Below, in pieces: positions 1-10,500 of a stretch of DNA of 64,000 nt. A program made the translations under genes and the position numbers. Below the pieces are notes generated by a model. That model was not told where the DNA came from, ran no database searches, and was given only the letters and a program-made list of their open reading frames with translations. Positions within the stretch are counted from its first letter, which is position 1. The number at the start of each line of letters is the position of its first letter. The DNA comes from Micromonospora sp. WMMA1363. GTDB taxonomy: Bacteria > Actinomycetota > Actinomycetes > Mycobacteriales > Micromonosporaceae. The stretch lies in assembly GCF_030345795.1 (NCBI RefSeq), contig NZ_JAUALB010000001.1:987001-1051000 (forward strand). The letters are read 5' to 3'.

Positions 1-551
1 CCGCCGTCGGCCCGAAGAACCTGGAGCTCGCCGGGGAGATCGCCGACGGCTGGCTGGCCGTCTTCTACGCCCCCGAGTTCGCCGAGGAGCAACTGGCCAG
101 CGTCCGGGCCGGTCGGGCCAAGGCCGGCAAGGAGCTGGCGGGGTTCGACGTGGTGCCGTCGGTGCCGGTCGTCATCGGCGACGACATCTCCTCCTGCGCC
201 GAGCTGGTCCGCTGGTACGCGGCCCTCTACGTCGGCGGCATGGGCAGCCGGCAGCAGAACTTCTACAACCAGCTCGCCACCCGGATGGGGTATGGCGACG
301 CCGCCCGCGAGGTGCAGGACCTCTACCTGGCCAAGCGGCAGCGCGACGCGGCGGCCGCGGTGCCGACGGAGTTCATCGACCGCACCTCCCTGCTCGGCCC
401 GAAGGAGCGCATCGCCGAGCGGATGCGGGAGTACGCCGCCGCCGGAGTCACCACGTTGTCGGTCACCCTGTTCGTCGCCGACCGGGAGAGCGGCGCGCAG
501 ACGCTGCGCACCGTCGCCGAAGCCCTGGACCTCTCGGGAGTTGGGGAGTGA
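1..551 (+). CDS. LLM-class F420-dependent oxidoreductase, C-terminal part
   Basis: The reading frame is already open at base 3 and runs to a TGA at 549-551, so only about the last 182 residues are in the window. The segment [15 protein letters not shown] near the start is the late part of a luciferase-like (LLM) barrel, followed by the LYVGGMG region and a C-terminal regulatory helix. The closest family I can name is the Rv3520c-like group of putative F420-dependent oxidoreductases; the substrate is unknown. The stop overlaps the GTG start of uppP (GTGA), so the two are probably co-translated. The N-terminal half and the cofactor-binding residues lie outside the window. Confidence 0.85.
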   Translation, partial: AVGPKNLELAGEIADGWLAVFYAPEFAEEQLASVRAGRAKAGKELAGFDVVPSVPVVIGDDISSCAELVRWYAALYVGGMGSRQQNFYNQLATRMGYGDAAREVQDLYLAKRQRDAAAAVPTEFIDRTSLLGPKERIAERMREYAAAGVTTLSVTLFVADRESGAQTLRTVAEALDLSGVGE

Positions 552-1384
552 CCTGGGTCGAGGCCATCGTCCTGGGTATCGTCCAGGGGCTCACCGAGTT
601 CCTGCCGATCAGTTCCTCCGGGCACCTGCGGGTCACCTCAGCGATCTTCTTCGAGCGAGACGCCGGAGCGTCGTTCACCGCCGTGACCCAACTGGGCACC
701 GAGGCGGCCGTGCTGATCTACTTCGCCAAGGACATCTGGCGGATCACCCGCACCTGGGTCGTGGGGATCTGGGACCGTTCGGTGCGGTCCAGCCTTGACT
801 ACCGGATGGCCTGGTACGTGATCGTCGGCTCGATCCCGATCGGGCTGTTCGGCTTTCTGTTCAAGGACCAGATCCGCACCGCCGGCCGGAACCTGTGGTT
901 GGTCGCCACCACGCTGATCGTGTTCGCGTTCGTGCTGGCGTTCGCCGAGTACTGGGGGCGGCAGACGCGTACGCTGGCGAGTTTCCGGATGCGCGACGGC
1001 GTCGTGATGGGCTTCGCCCAGGCGATGGCGTTGATCCCGGGCGTCTCCCGTTCCGGTGGCACGCTCACCGCCGGTCTGCTGCTCAACCTGACCCGGGAGA
1101 CGGCCGCCCGGTACTCGTTCCTGCTGGCCATCCCCGCGGTGGTGATGTCCGGGATCTTCAGCCTCGGTGACGTGTTCGCGCCGGCGGCCCCGGGCACCTC
1201 GGTCCCGACCGCCGCCCAGATGGTCGTCGCCACGATCCTCGCGTTCGGCGTTGGGTACGCGGCCATCGCCTGGCTGCTGCGCTACGTCGCGCACCACACC
1301 CTGTACGTCTTCGTGCTGTATCGGGTGGCCGTGGGCACGCTGGTGCTCGCCCTGCTGATGACCGGCACGATCAGTGCCACCTGA
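548..1384 (+). CDS. uppP: Undecaprenyl-diphosphatase UppP (BacA family)
   Basis: A 278-residue polytopic membrane protein that dephosphorylates undecaprenyl pyrophosphate to recycle the lipid carrier of cell-wall synthesis. Both family signatures are present: [14 protein letters not shown] near residue 14 and [10 protein letters not shown] near residue 160, which hold the catalytic Glu, Ser and Arg residues. Length is normal for the family. The GTG start overlaps the stop of the preceding oxidoreductase by four bases (GTGA), which fixes the start and implies translational coupling. Extra copies of this enzyme often give bacitracin tolerance, but nothing local indicates that role. Confidence 0.95.
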   Translation: MTWVEAIVLGIVQGLTEFLPISSSGHLRVTSAIFFERDAGASFTAVTQLGTEAAVLIYFAKDIWRITRTWVVGIWDRSVRSSLDYRMAWYVIVGSIPIGLFGFLFKDQIRTAGRNLWLVATTLIVFAFVLAFAEYWGRQTRTLASFRMRDGVVMGFAQAMALIPGVSRSGGTLTAGLLLNLTRETAARYSFLLAIPAVVMSGIFSLGDVFAPAAPGTSVPTAAQMVVATILAFGVGYAAIAWLLRYVAHHTLYVFVLYRVAVGTLVLALLMTGTISAT

Positions 1385-1431
1385 CCGGGTACGAGGAAGG
1401 CGGGTACGAGGAAGGACTGCCGTCGCTGTGG

Positions 1432-1765
1432 TCAGTCGGCGAGTTTCGTGACGACCGAGGTACCGAGGACGTTCCGGTCCCGGTCCAGCGCCCTCACCTG
1501 GAAGTACGGTCCTCGACGACCGGTTGCGACCGTCGTCTCGAACCCGGTCCGCGGGGCGTGTCCGACCACCACCGACAGGGAACCCGGGTCGGGTCCGGCC
1601 AGCACCTGCCAAGCCGCGGTCTGGGTCGAGCCGTTCCACGAGGCGTACACGACCCCCGCCCGCGGCTTGCCCGGACGGCCACGCTCGGGGGGTAGTGCGG
1701 CGTGCCGAACCATTCGTGGCGGAACGCTCGATACGAGTTGTTGTTGCCCGCGGCCCGTCAAGTCA
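1432..1765 (-). pseudogene. Remnant of an arylsulfotransferase (ASST) family gene, C-terminal end only
   Basis: Read on the minus strand, 1432 to about 1665 encodes VVYASWNGSTQTAAWQVLAG and then a repeat-like stretch ending GTSVVTKLAD. This resembles the C-terminal end of actinobacterial arylsulfotransferase-like proteins. The segment that should precede it, NNNSYRAFRHEWFGTP, lies at about 1690-1755 in a different frame, so a frameshift sits near 1660-1685. A stop lies just upstream of NNNSY. No N-terminal part exists, because the sequence runs into the promoter of the gene at 1851. I therefore call it a dead fragment. The family assignment rests on remembered sequence patterns. Confidence 0.6.
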
Positions 1766-1850
1766 CCGTCGAGTCCCTCAGCGTGACCGTCGGGCACGCC
1801 GACGCGGCCGGACCAACCGGGACCGGGACACGGCCTCTAGGGTGGTCACC

Positions 1851-2561
1851 GTGGCGACCCTTCTGCTTCTGCGGCACGGCCGGACGACCGCGAACGCCGA
1901 CGGTGGGCTGGCCGGCCGGCAGCCGGTCGAGTTGGACGTGACCGGGCGGGCGCAGGCCGCCGCGGTCGGGGCGCGGCTCAAGCCGGTTCCGCTCACCGCC
2001 GTGGTGACCAGCCCGCTCATCCGCTGCCGGCAGACGCTCGAGCTGGCGTTGCCCGATGCCACGCCGGTCGTGGAGGAGGGGCTGATCGAGTGTGGGTACG
2101 GCAGCTGGGAGGGGCAGCCGTTGAAGAAGCTGGCGAAGGAGCCGCTGTGGCCGGTCGTCCAGCAGCATCCCAGTGCGGCGGTCTTTCCCGAGGGGGAGGC
2201 GATGGCCGCGATGGCGGCGCGGGCGGTCGCCGTGGTGCGTACCTGGGACGCCCGGGTGACCGCCGAGCACGGTGCCGAGGCGGTGTGGTTGGCCTGTACC
2301 CACGGCGACGTGATCAAGGCGATCGTGGCGGACGCGTTGGGCGTGCACCTCGATCTCTTCCAGCGCATCGTCGCGGACCCGGCGTCGGTCACGGCGATCC
2401 GCTACACCCCGCTGCGGCCGTTCCTGGTACGGCTCAACGACACCGGCGGCGACCTGGCGGCTTTGGCGCCGCCGCCGCCGCGCAAGCGCCGCCGCCGGTC
2501 GCCCCGCGCGACCGACTCCGACGCGGCGGTCGGTGGCGGCGGGGGACCGGCGGCCGGGTGA
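1851..2561 (+). CDS. Histidine-phosphatase superfamily protein, MSMEG_4193-type putative phosphomutase
   Basis: A 236-residue member of the phosphoglycerate mutase-like superfamily. LLLLRHGRTT at the N-terminus carries the RHG phospho-acceptor histidine; TSPLIRCRQT and the later CTHGD supply the other phosphate-pocket residues. The last 25 residues are an Arg/Pro-rich tail (PPPPRKRRRR). A longer open frame begins at 1524, but GTG 1851 is preferred because TAGGGT at 1838-1843 lies seven bases before it, as in many genes here. It begins the row with DUF3090, the SCO1664-type protein and mshC, a neighbourhood common in actinobacteria. The substrate is not established. Confidence 0.88.
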   Translation: MATLLLLRHGRTTANADGGLAGRQPVELDVTGRAQAAAVGARLKPVPLTAVVTSPLIRCRQTLELALPDATPVVEEGLIECGYGSWEGQPLKKLAKEPLWPVVQQHPSAAVFPEGEAMAAMAARAVAVVRTWDARVTAEHGAEAVWLACTHGDVIKAIVADALGVHLDLFQRIVADPASVTAIRYTPLRPFLVRLNDTGGDLAALAPPPPRKRRRRSPRATDSDAAVGGGGGPAAG

Positions 2562-2660
2562 GGCGGAGCCGGGTCAGCCGGTAATCGGGCGTGCCGCCCG
2601 GGTGACGATTCGGGTCGGTGGGGTGCGCGCCCGGTGGACGCGCCGGATAGGGTCGAGGGT

Positions 2661-3236
2661 ATGACCCACCAGGTGCACGCCTTCGAGCCGCCGGAGCGGT
2701 TCGTCGCCGGAACCGTCGGGCCGCCGGGGGATCGCACGTTCTTCCTGCAGGCGCGCGGTGGCGGTCGGCTGGTCAGCGTCGCGCTGGAGAAGGTGCAGGT
2801 CTCGCTGCTGGCGGAGAAGCTGGAGGAACTGCTCTCCGAGGCCCAGCGCCGGTTCGGGGTGAAGCTGCCGGAGCTGGGTAACGCCGTCGGCGACAACGAC
2901 CCGCTGGACACGCCGGTCGACGAGGAGTTCCGGGTCGGCACGCTGGGGCTGGCCTTCGATGTCGACACCGAGACGGTGGTGATCGAGGCGATCGCCGTCG
3001 GCGAGGCGGAGGTGGAGGCCGAGCTGGGCGAGCCGGATGACGAGGAGTCCGACGACGATGAGCCGGACGAGGACCTGGACCGGCTCCGGGTGCGGCTGAC
3101 CCCGGAGGCGACCCGCCAGTTCATCGAACGGGCCCGGAGGGTGGTCAACGCCGGCCGCCCGCCCTGCCCCCTCTGCGGCCAGCCGCTCGACCCCGCGGGC
3201 CACCTTTGCCCTCGGCACAACGGTTACCACCGGTGA
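2661..3236 (+). CDS. DUF3090 family protein
   Basis: A 191-residue conserved actinobacterial protein of unknown function. It opens with MTHQVHAFEPPERFVAGTVG, has an acidic linker (about residues 113-140, rich in Asp and Glu) and ends in a probable zinc-binding knuckle, CPLCGQPLDPAGHLCPRHNG. The ATG is set by TAGGGT at 2648-2653, seven bases upstream. The stop overlaps the GTG of the next gene (GTGA). Its fixed position between the putative phosphomutase and the SCO1664-type protein suggests one functional module, but the reaction is unknown. Confidence 0.88.
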   Translation: MTHQVHAFEPPERFVAGTVGPPGDRTFFLQARGGGRLVSVALEKVQVSLLAEKLEELLSEAQRRFGVKLPELGNAVGDNDPLDTPVDEEFRVGTLGLAFDVDTETVVIEAIAVGEAEVEAELGEPDDEESDDDEPDEDLDRLRVRLTPEATRQFIERARRVVNAGRPPCPLCGQPLDPAGHLCPRHNGYHR

Positions 3237-4051
3237 CCTTGTCCGACCTGCAACCTCGCCAGGACGGTGACGCCGCGCTCCGGCTGCTCCGAGACGGCGT
3301 CCTCGACCTGGAGGGTCGGCTGGTGGACGCCTCGAACACCACTCTGCGCGGGGTGCTGACCCTGGACGGAATGACCGCCAGCTGCGTCTACAAACCGGTG
3401 CGGGGCGAGCGGCCGCTGTGGGACTTCCCGGACGGCACGCTCGCCGGACGGGAGGTTGCCGCGTACCTGGTCTCCCGGGCCACCGGGTGGGGCCTGGTGC
3501 CGCCGACGGTGCTGCGGGACGGTCCGTTCGGTCCCGGCTCCTGCCAGCTCTGGATCGACGAGCCGGCCGACGGTGAACCGCTGGTCGGGTTCGTGCCGGC
3601 TGCCGCGCTGCCGCCGCGCTGGTTCCCGATCGCCGCCGCGCGGGACGACGACGGCACCCCGTACGCCTTGGCGCACGCCGACGACCCGCGGCTGGCCCGC
3701 CTCGCCGTCCTCGACGTGGTAATCAACAACGCCGACCGCAAGGGCGGACATGTGCTGGTCGGCCCGAACGACCGGGTGTACGGGGTCGACCACGGCGTGA
3801 GCTTCCACGTGGAGGAGAAGCTGCGTACCATCCTGTGGGGGTGGTCCGGCCGTGAACTGCCGCCGGACGCGGTGGAGATGCTCGACGCGCTCACCGGTCA
3901 GGTCGCCGGCGACCTCGGCGAGGAACTGGCCGAGCATCTGACCCTCGGCGAGGTGACGGAGCTGGCCGGCCGGATCGAGCGGTTGCGTGCCGCCGGTCGG
4001 TTCCCGCAACCGTCGCCGGAGTGGCCCGCGGTGCCCTGGCCGCCCATGTGA
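3233..4051 (+). CDS. SCO1664-family protein (kinase-like fold suspected)
   Basis: A 272-residue protein of the actinobacterial SCO1664 family. Known family members are often annotated as phosphatidylinositol 3/4-kinase-like. The stretch VINNADRKGGHVLV followed by VYGVDHGVSFH resembles a kinase catalytic loop (N-x-D-R) plus metal-binding Asp, which supports a protein- or lipid-kinase-like fold without proving activity. The frame is open from 3206, but GTG 3233 overlaps the stop of the DUF3090 gene as GTGA and is the likely start. It lies 67 bases before mshC and is probably expressed with DUF3090. Confidence 0.85.
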   Translation: MTLSDLQPRQDGDAALRLLRDGVLDLEGRLVDASNTTLRGVLTLDGMTASCVYKPVRGERPLWDFPDGTLAGREVAAYLVSRATGWGLVPPTVLRDGPFGPGSCQLWIDEPADGEPLVGFVPAAALPPRWFPIAAARDDDGTPYALAHADDPRLARLAVLDVVINNADRKGGHVLVGPNDRVYGVDHGVSFHVEEKLRTILWGWSGRELPPDAVEMLDALTGQVAGDLGEELAEHLTLGEVTELAGRIERLRAAGRFPQPSPEWPAVPWPPM

Positions 4052-4118
4052 ACTACTGTCACGTTGATCACCGATGGTGTGGCCCGGAGCCGCCCGGCGG
4101 CTGGTTAGGCTGGCGGCC

Positions 4119-5357
4119 ATGGAGTCTTGGGCGGGGCACGAGGTGCCGCGGCTGCCGGGCAACGGCGGGCCGCTGAGGTTGTTCGACTCGGCGCGGCGGA
4201 GCACGGCGCCCAGCACGCCGGCCGGTACGGGCACGATGTACGTCTGCGGCATCACCCCCTACGACGCCACGCACCTCGGCCACGCCGCGACAATGATCAC
4301 CTTCGACCTGGTGCAGCGGGTGTGGCGCGACGCCGGTCTCGACGTGACGTACGTGCAGAATGTCACCGACATCGACGACCCGCTGTTGGAGCGGGCCGCC
4401 CGCGACAGCGAGGACTGGAAGGTCCTGGCGATGCGGGAGACCGCCCTGTTCCGGGAGGACATGGAGGCGTTGCGGATGATCCCGCCGGCGCACTACGTGG
4501 GCGCGGTGGAGTCGATCCCGGACATCGCCGAGAAGGTTCTGGTGCTGCTCAAGGAGGGCGCCGCATACCGGTTGGACGACGGCACCGGCGATGTCTACTT
4601 CGACATCTCTGCCGCGCCCCGCTTCGGGTACGAGTCGAACCTGACCCGGGAGCAGATGCTGGAGATATTCCCGGAGCGCGGTGGCGACCCCGAGCGGGTC
4701 GGTAAGCGCGACCCGCTCGACCCGCTGCTGTGGCGGGGCGCCCGGGGGGACGAGCCGTCCTGGCCTGGCGGGGATCTGGGCCCGGGCCGGCCCGGCTGGC
4801 ACATCGAGTGCGCGGTCATCGCGCTCACCCTGCTCGGCGACCGGATCGACGTGCAGGGCGGCGGCAACGACCTGCTCTTCCCGCACCACGAGTGCTCGGC
4901 CGCGCACGCCGAGCGGCTCACCGGTACCGCACCGTTCGCTGAGCACTACGTGCACGCCGGCATGATCGGCCTGGACGGCGAGAAGATGTCGAAGTCCCGG
5001 GGCAACCTGGTCTTCGTGTCCCGGTTGCGGGCGGACAAGGTCGATCCGATGGCGGTGCGGCTGGCCCTGTTGAGCGGGCACTACCGTACCGACCGCTCCT
5101 GGACCGACGACCTGCTCGGCACCGCGCAGGAGCGGCTGGGCCGCTGGCGACGGGCCGCCGCCGCGCCGTCCGGGCCGTCGGGCGAGGACTTCCTGGCCGG
5201 GGTACGCGAGCGCCTCGCCGACGACCTCGACACCCCGGGCGTGCTCGCCCTGGCGGACGTCTGGGCAGATGCGGCGCTCGCCGGAGCCGGCGCCGACTCC
5301 GCGGCACCGGCACGGTTCGCGGCCACGGTGGACGCCCTGCTCGGCGTCGGTCTCTGA
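4119..5357 (+). CDS. mshC: Cysteine:1-D-myo-inosityl 2-amino-2-deoxy-alpha-D-glucopyranoside ligase MshC
   Basis: A 412-residue ligase that joins cysteine to GlcN-inositol, the third step of mycothiol synthesis; it is related to class I cysteinyl-tRNA synthetase. Seen here: [14 protein letters not shown] with the HIGH-like motif around residue 50, zinc-ligand regions (WHIECA and [12 protein letters not shown]), and [10 protein letters not shown], the KMSKS loop, near residue 290. It lacks the long tRNA-binding tail of CysS, which separates it from the synthetase. ATG 4119 follows TAGGCT at 4106-4111 by seven bases. The gene also dates the lineage as a mycothiol-using actinomycete. Confidence 0.95.
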   Translation: MESWAGHEVPRLPGNGGPLRLFDSARRSTAPSTPAGTGTMYVCGITPYDATHLGHAATMITFDLVQRVWRDAGLDVTYVQNVTDIDDPLLERAARDSEDWKVLAMRETALFREDMEALRMIPPAHYVGAVESIPDIAEKVLVLLKEGAAYRLDDGTGDVYFDISAAPRFGYESNLTREQMLEIFPERGGDPERVGKRDPLDPLLWRGARGDEPSWPGGDLGPGRPGWHIECAVIALTLLGDRIDVQGGGNDLLFPHHECSAAHAERLTGTAPFAEHYVHAGMIGLDGEKMSKSRGNLVFVSRLRADKVDPMAVRLALLSGHYRTDRSWTDDLLGTAQERLGRWRRAAAAPSGPSGEDFLAGVRERLADDLDTPGVLALADVWADAALAGAGADSAAPARFAATVDALLGVGL

Positions 5358-5538
5358 CGCCGGGAGGCATGGTGTTCGCCGCCGCGCCGTCGACGTGAGC
5401 GCGTAGCCGAATCATCCGGCGGCCAGCGACCGGTGCTCGAACGGCGCCGGGCGGTCGGGGCGGCGTGTCCAGAGGCCGGGCGGTTGTGGCGTACTGGGCG
5501 GCGGGCGGGTCGTCGGGGCGCCACGCGGGGCCGGGACG

Positions 5539-6330
5539 TCAGCCGAGGACGAGACCAGGATCGGGGTCGGGGTCGGCGGCCGGGGCGGGGATCTGGTACT
5601 CCTCGGTCAGTGTGGTGACCGGGCCGGGCCAGGTGGCCTGGGCGACCTCGATCGGCTTGCGGCGCCCGTCGTACGCGACGTGCAGCAGGTGCAGCACGGG
5701 GGTGTCGGGGCGGATCTGGAGGATCTCCGCCTCCTCCCGGCTGGGCTGGCGGGCGCTGATCGTGTCGGTGGCGGATACGTAACGCCGGCCGGTCGCCTCT
5801 TCGGCTTCCTGGTAGAGCGGGCGGCCGAACGCCTCCGCCCGTTCCAGGGAGGTGCCGGCGGTGTCGGCCGGCAGGAACCAGGAGGCGCCCACCTCGACCG
5901 GGGAGTCCTCGGTGTGCACCAGGTGCCGGCGGCGGAGCAGGTCGGTGCCGTCGGGCACGCCGAACACGTCGGCCACCTCGGGCGGGGCGGAGGCGGGCCC
6001 GACCGAAACGAGCTGCTGCCGGTACCGGGCGGCGAGGTCGGTGTGGTAGCCGCGGAACCCGCCGTACCGGCCCCGGGAGAGGCGGTTGAGTCGACGTCGG
6101 GTGCCGCGGACGTAGGTACCCGAGCCGGGTTTGGTGATCAGAATGCCCTCGACTCGCAGCTGGTCGACGGCGCGTTGCACGGTCTGCTTCGCGACGCCGA
6201 ACGTCTCGGCGATGGCCGGGATGGACGGCAGTCGCTCGCCCGGTCCCCAGTCGCCGCGGCGGACCTGTGCCTTGAGCTGCGCGGCGATCTGCCGATGCGG
6301 GAACTCGGCCGCGCCTGGGTTGATCTGCAT
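5539..6330 (-). CDS. GntR-family transcriptional regulator with UTRA domain
   Basis: A 263-residue regulator. Residues 1-75 are the winged helix of the GntR family (GERLPSIPAIAETFGVAKQT, then GILITKPGSGTYV). The rest is a UTRA ligand-binding domain of the HutC type (DTISARQPSREEAEILQI). The open frame extends to 6498, but ATG 6330 is preferred because GAGGAG sits six bases upstream; the nearby ATG at 6336 touches that same GAGGAG. The effector is unknown. No metabolic gene is directly adjacent, so its main visible target may be its own promoter, where a palindrome lies at 6351-6362. Confidence 0.88.
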   Translation of the reverse strand: MQINPGAAEFPHRQIAAQLKAQVRRGDWGPGERLPSIPAIAETFGVAKQTVQRAVDQLRVEGILITKPGSGTYVRGTRRRLNRLSRGRYGGFRGYHTDLAARYRQQLVSVGPASAPPEVADVFGVPDGTDLLRRRHLVHTEDSPVEVGASWFLPADTAGTSLERAEAFGRPLYQEAEEATGRRYVSATDTISARQPSREEAEILQIRPDTPVLHLLHVAYDGRRKPIEVAQATWPGPVTTLTEEYQIPAPAADPDPDPGLVLG

Positions 6331-6350
6331 ACCCATCTCCTCGATCACAG

Positions 6351-6362
6351 CTAGGTTCCTAG
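6351..6362. promoter_or_regulatory. Palindrome CTAGGTTCCTAG, candidate GntR operator
   Basis: Two five-base arms, CTAGG and CCTAG, separated by TT, lie 21 bases upstream of the GntR start. CTAG is rare in GC-rich actinomycete DNA, so two copies within 12 bases are notable. Position and symmetry suggest an autoregulatory site for the dimeric GntR protein; this is inference. Confidence 0.55.
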
Positions 6363-6463
6363 GATGCCATACGCGATGTGATGTTCGCCACCGCGGAACC
6401 CGGCCAGCGGGAACGCAACAGAGAAACCGGACTTGGTCAGAACAGGTCAGGTCAGGGGAGCGG

Positions 6464-7333
6464 TCACCAGGAGCCAGCGGTGGGGCCGGCGGAGCCACCG
6501 CGGCGCCGCAGGTACTTCTCGAACTCCTGGGCGATCTCGTCCCCGGTCAGCGGGGTGATACCGGCGTCGCCGACCCGTTCCTCCAGCTCACGGACGTACT
6601 CACCGAGCTCCGCGTCCTGCTCGGCGGCACTGCGCACCCGCTGCTCCCACTCGGCGGCCTCCTCCGCGAGATCGGCCATCGGGACCGGCAGGTCAAGCAC
6701 CTCCTCGACCCGGTGCAGCAGGGCGAGGGTTGCCTTCGGGCAGGGCGGGTTGTTGGCGTAGTGCGGCACGTGTACCCAGAACGACACCGCGTCCACCTCG
6801 GCGCGGGCGCACGCGTCGTGCAGCACCCCGACGATGCCGGTCGGGCCGTCGTAGCGGGTGGGAGTGAGCTGGTAGCGCTCGGCCGCGTCCTTGTCGGAGG
6901 CGCTGCCGCTGATCGGTAGCGGCCGGGTGTACGGCACGTCCGCCAGCAGTGCGCCGAGCAGGACGACCCGCTCGACCTCCAAGCTGTGGCAGATCTCCAG
7001 CACCTGCTCGCAGAAGGTACGCCAGCGCATGCTCGGCTCGATGCCGCGGATCAGCACCACGTCCCGGTCGGTGCCGGCCGGGCTGGCCACCATGAACCGG
7101 GTCGTCGGCCACTCCACCCGGCGGGTCTCCCCGTCGGACATGGTGATGGTGGGCCGGCTGACCTGGAAGTCGTAGAAGTCCTCCGGGTCCAGCTCGGTGA
7201 TCGGCCGGGCCTGCCACACCTGTTCCAGCTGCTCCACCGCGGCGGTCGACGCGTCGGCGGCGTCGTTCCAGCCCTCGAAGGCGGCGATGGCCACGGGAGA
7301 CCGCAGCACCGGCAGTCCGTCGAACTCGGTCAC
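6464..7333 (-). CDS. PAC2 family protein
   Basis: A 289-residue member of the PAC2 superfamily, named after a eukaryotic proteasome assembly chaperone but widespread in proteasome-bearing actinobacteria. Typical features are the N-terminal AAFEGWNDAADASTAAVEQL, the central VVLLGALLADVPYTRP, and a C-terminal helical tail with repeated Glu. The GTG at 7333 follows GAGGTGAC. It is encoded 133 bases downstream of the GntR promoter on the same strand and is divergent from metH. Whether bacterial PAC2 proteins help proteasome assembly is not established; the Pup locus is 17 kb away. Confidence 0.85.
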   Translation of the reverse strand: MTEFDGLPVLRSPVAIAAFEGWNDAADASTAAVEQLEQVWQARPITELDPEDFYDFQVSRPTITMSDGETRRVEWPTTRFMVASPAGTDRDVVLIRGIEPSMRWRTFCEQVLEICHSLEVERVVLLGALLADVPYTRPLPISGSASDKDAAERYQLTPTRYDGPTGIVGVLHDACARAEVDAVSFWVHVPHYANNPPCPKATLALLHRVEEVLDLPVPMADLAEEAAEWEQRVRSAAEQDAELGEYVRELEERVGDAGITPLTGDEIAQEFEKYLRRRGGSAGPTAGSW

Positions 7334-7592
7334 GCCGTCACCTCGCTCCGGTCGGGGGCGGCGCCGGGCTGGTCCCCGACCGGTCGCCCGCCGTGCACGG
7401 CAGTGTCGCTGTAGTCCCTCACATCTGTCAGCCTACGTGCCGGAACGGAACGCGGGCCGGCGGCCGCGCCGGCGATGCCGGCCGGTCAGCCGGTCATACC
7501 ATGGTGAACCGGACAGCGTGATCCTGCTGACAGAATGTGGGACCGCCGAGATGGCATCGACCAACCGCGACCGGCCGCACTAACCTGAAGCT

Positions 7593-10500
7593 GTGCGGAT
7601 CTCTTTACTCGACGTGTTGGCGGACCGGGTCCTCATCGCCGACGGGGCGATGGGAACGATGCTTCAGGCCGCCGACCTCACACTGGAGGACTTCGAGGGT
7701 CTCGAAGGCTGTAACGAGATTCTCAACGTCACCCGCCCGGACGTGGTTCGTGGCGTCCACGAGGCGTACCTGACCGCCGGCGCGGACTGCGTCGAGACGA
7801 ACACCTTCGGCGCCAACCTGCCGAACCTCGGCGAGTACGACATCGCGCACCGGATCCGCGAGCTGTCCGAGGCCGGCGCGCGACTGGCTCGGGAGGCCGC
7901 CGACGCGTACGCCACCCCGGAGCGTCCCCGGTTCGTGCTCGGCTCCGTCGGCCCCGGCACGAAGCTGCCGACCCTGGGCCACGCGTCCTACGGCGAGCTG
8001 CGCGACGCGTACCGGGAGAACGCGGCCGGCCTGGTCGCCGGCGGTGCGGACGCGCTGATCGTGGAGACCTGCCAGGACCTGCTCCAGGTGAAGGCGGCGG
8101 TGGTCGGGGCGCGTCGCGCAATGGCCGAACTCGGCGTCACCGTCCCACTGATCTGCCACGTGACGGTGGAGACCACCGGCACCATGCTGCTCGGTAGCGA
8201 GATCGGCGCGGCGCTGACCGCGATCGAGCCCCTCGGCGTCGATCTCATCGGCCTGAACTGCGCCACGGGCCCGGCCGAGATGAGCGAGCACCTGCGCTAC
8301 CTGTCCCAGCACGCCCAGGTGCCCCTGTCGGTGATGCCCAACGCCGGTCTGCCGCAGCTGACGGCCGACGGGGCGGTCTACCCGCTCACTCCGGTCGAAC
8401 TGGCCGACGCCCTGGAGCGCTTCGTCGTCGAGTACGGCGTCGCGCTGGTCGGCGGGTGCTGCGGCAGTACCCCCGAGCACATTCGGGTGGTCGCGGAGCG
8501 GCTGCACGGGGCCCGCCCCGGGCCGCGGGAGCCACGGCGGGAACCGGGCGTCTCGTCGATCTACCACCACGTGCCGTTCGCGCAGGACGCGAGCGTGCTG
8601 ATGGTGGGGGAGCGGACCAACGCCAACGGATCCAAGGCGTTCCGTGAGGCGATGCTCGCCGGCGACTGGCAGGCCTGCGTGGAGATCGCCCGTGGCCAGG
8701 CCCGGGACGGTTCCCACCTGCTGGACCTCTGCGTCGACTACGTCGGCCGCGACGGCACGCAGGACATGCGCGAGCTGGCCGGGCGGTTCGCGACTGCCTC
8801 CACCCTGCCGATCATGCTGGACTCGACCGAGCCTGCGGTTATCGAGGCCGGGCTGGAGATGCTCGGCGGACGGTGCGTGGTCAACTCGGTGAACTTCGAG
8901 GACGGCGACGGCCCCGACTCCCGCTACGCGCGGGTGATGCCGGTGGTCAGGGAGCACGGCGCCGCCGTGGTCGCGCTGCTTATCGACGAGGAGGGGCAGG
9001 CTCGCACCAGGGACTGGAAGGTACGCGTCGCCGTCCGGCTGATCGACGACCTGACCGGCCGCTGGGGCGTGCCGCGGTCGGACATCCTGATCGACGCCCT
9101 GACCTTCCCGATCGCCACCGGCCAGGAGGAGACCCGCCGCGACGGCATCGAGACCATCGAGGCGATCCGGGAGATCACCGCCCGGTATCCGGGGGTGAAC
9201 TTCACGTTGGGCGTCTCCAACGTGTCGTTCGGGCTCAACCCGGCGGCCCGACAGGTGCTCAACTCGGTGTTCCTGCACGAGTGTGTGCAGGCCGGTCTCA
9301 CCTCGGCGATCGTGCACGCGAGCAAGATCCTGCCGATGTCGCAGATTCCCGAGGAGCAGCGGGAGGTCGCGCTTGACCTGGTCTACGACCGCCGCCGCGA
9401 GGGGTACGACCCGGTGCAGCGCTTCATCGAGCTGTTCGAAGGGGTCGACGCCGCCTCGGCGCGCGCCGGCCGGGCCGAGGAACTGGCGGCGCTGCCGCTG
9501 GACGAGCGGCTCAAACGGCGCATCATCGACGGGGAGCGCAACGGCCTGGAGGCCGACCTGGACGCGGCGATGGCCGCCGGCACGACGCCGCTTGTCATCA
9601 TCAACGACATCCTGCTGAACGGGATGAAGGTCGTCGGCGAGCTGTTCGGCTCCGGCCAGATGCAGCTGCCGTTCGTGCTCCAGTCCGCCGAGGTGATGAA
9701 GACCGCGGTGGCGTACCTGGAACCGCACATGGAGAAGGCCGGCGACGACGGCAAGGGTCGCATCGTGCTCGCCACGGTGAAGGGCGACGTTCACGACATC
9801 GGCAAGAACCTGGTGGACATCATCCTGTCCAACAACGGCTACGACGTGGTGAACATCGGCATCAAGCAGCCGATCAGCGCCATCCTGGACGCCGCCGAGC
9901 AACACCGTGCCGACGCGATCGGCATGTCCGGGCTGCTGGTCAAGAGCACGGTCATCATGAAGGAGAACCTGGCCGAGATGGCCTCGCGCGGGGTCGCCGA
10001 GCGTTGGCCGGTCCTGCTGGGTGGCGCGGCGTTGACCCGGGCTTACGTGGAGGACGACCTGCGGTCGACGTTCCCCGGGCAGGTGCACTACGCACGGGAC
10101 GCCTTCGAGGGACTGTCCCTGATGGATCGGGTGATGTCCACCAAGCGTGGCGGCGCCCCGGTGGTCGACGCGGAGCGGGAGGCGGCTCTGGCCGCCCGCC
10201 GGGCGCGCCGGGAGCGGCAGCGGGCGATTGTCAGCGAGTCCCTGCCGGAACTGGATGACGCCTCGGTCCGGTCCGACGTGGCGACCGACGTGGACGTGCC
10301 CACGCCGCCGTTCTTCGGCAGTCGGGTGGTCAAGGGCGTTCCCCTTGCGGACTACGCGGCGTTGCTCGACGAGCGGGCCACCTTCCTCGGCCAGTGGGGG
10401 CTGCGCGGCACCCGGGGGGCAAGGGTCCGTCCTACGAGGAACTGGTGGAGACCGATGGCCGGCCACGGCTGCGTTACTGGCTGGATCGGCTGATCGCCGA

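Noticed and set aside
7400..7592. Cobalamin or SAM riboswitch upstream of metH
   Set aside because: I see no B12-box-like sequence or conserved SAM core, and the box at 7581 implies no leader at all.
10411..10420. Programmed -1 frameshift in metH
   Set aside because: The G-run could slip, but MetH is not known to use frameshifting and no downstream stimulatory structure is evident. Mutation or base-call error is simpler.
7605..10466. A 953-codon open frame on the minus strand
   Set aside because: It lies entirely antisense to metH. Its composition is Arg/His/Gly/Asp-rich with no domain, the usual shadow of a GC-rich gene.
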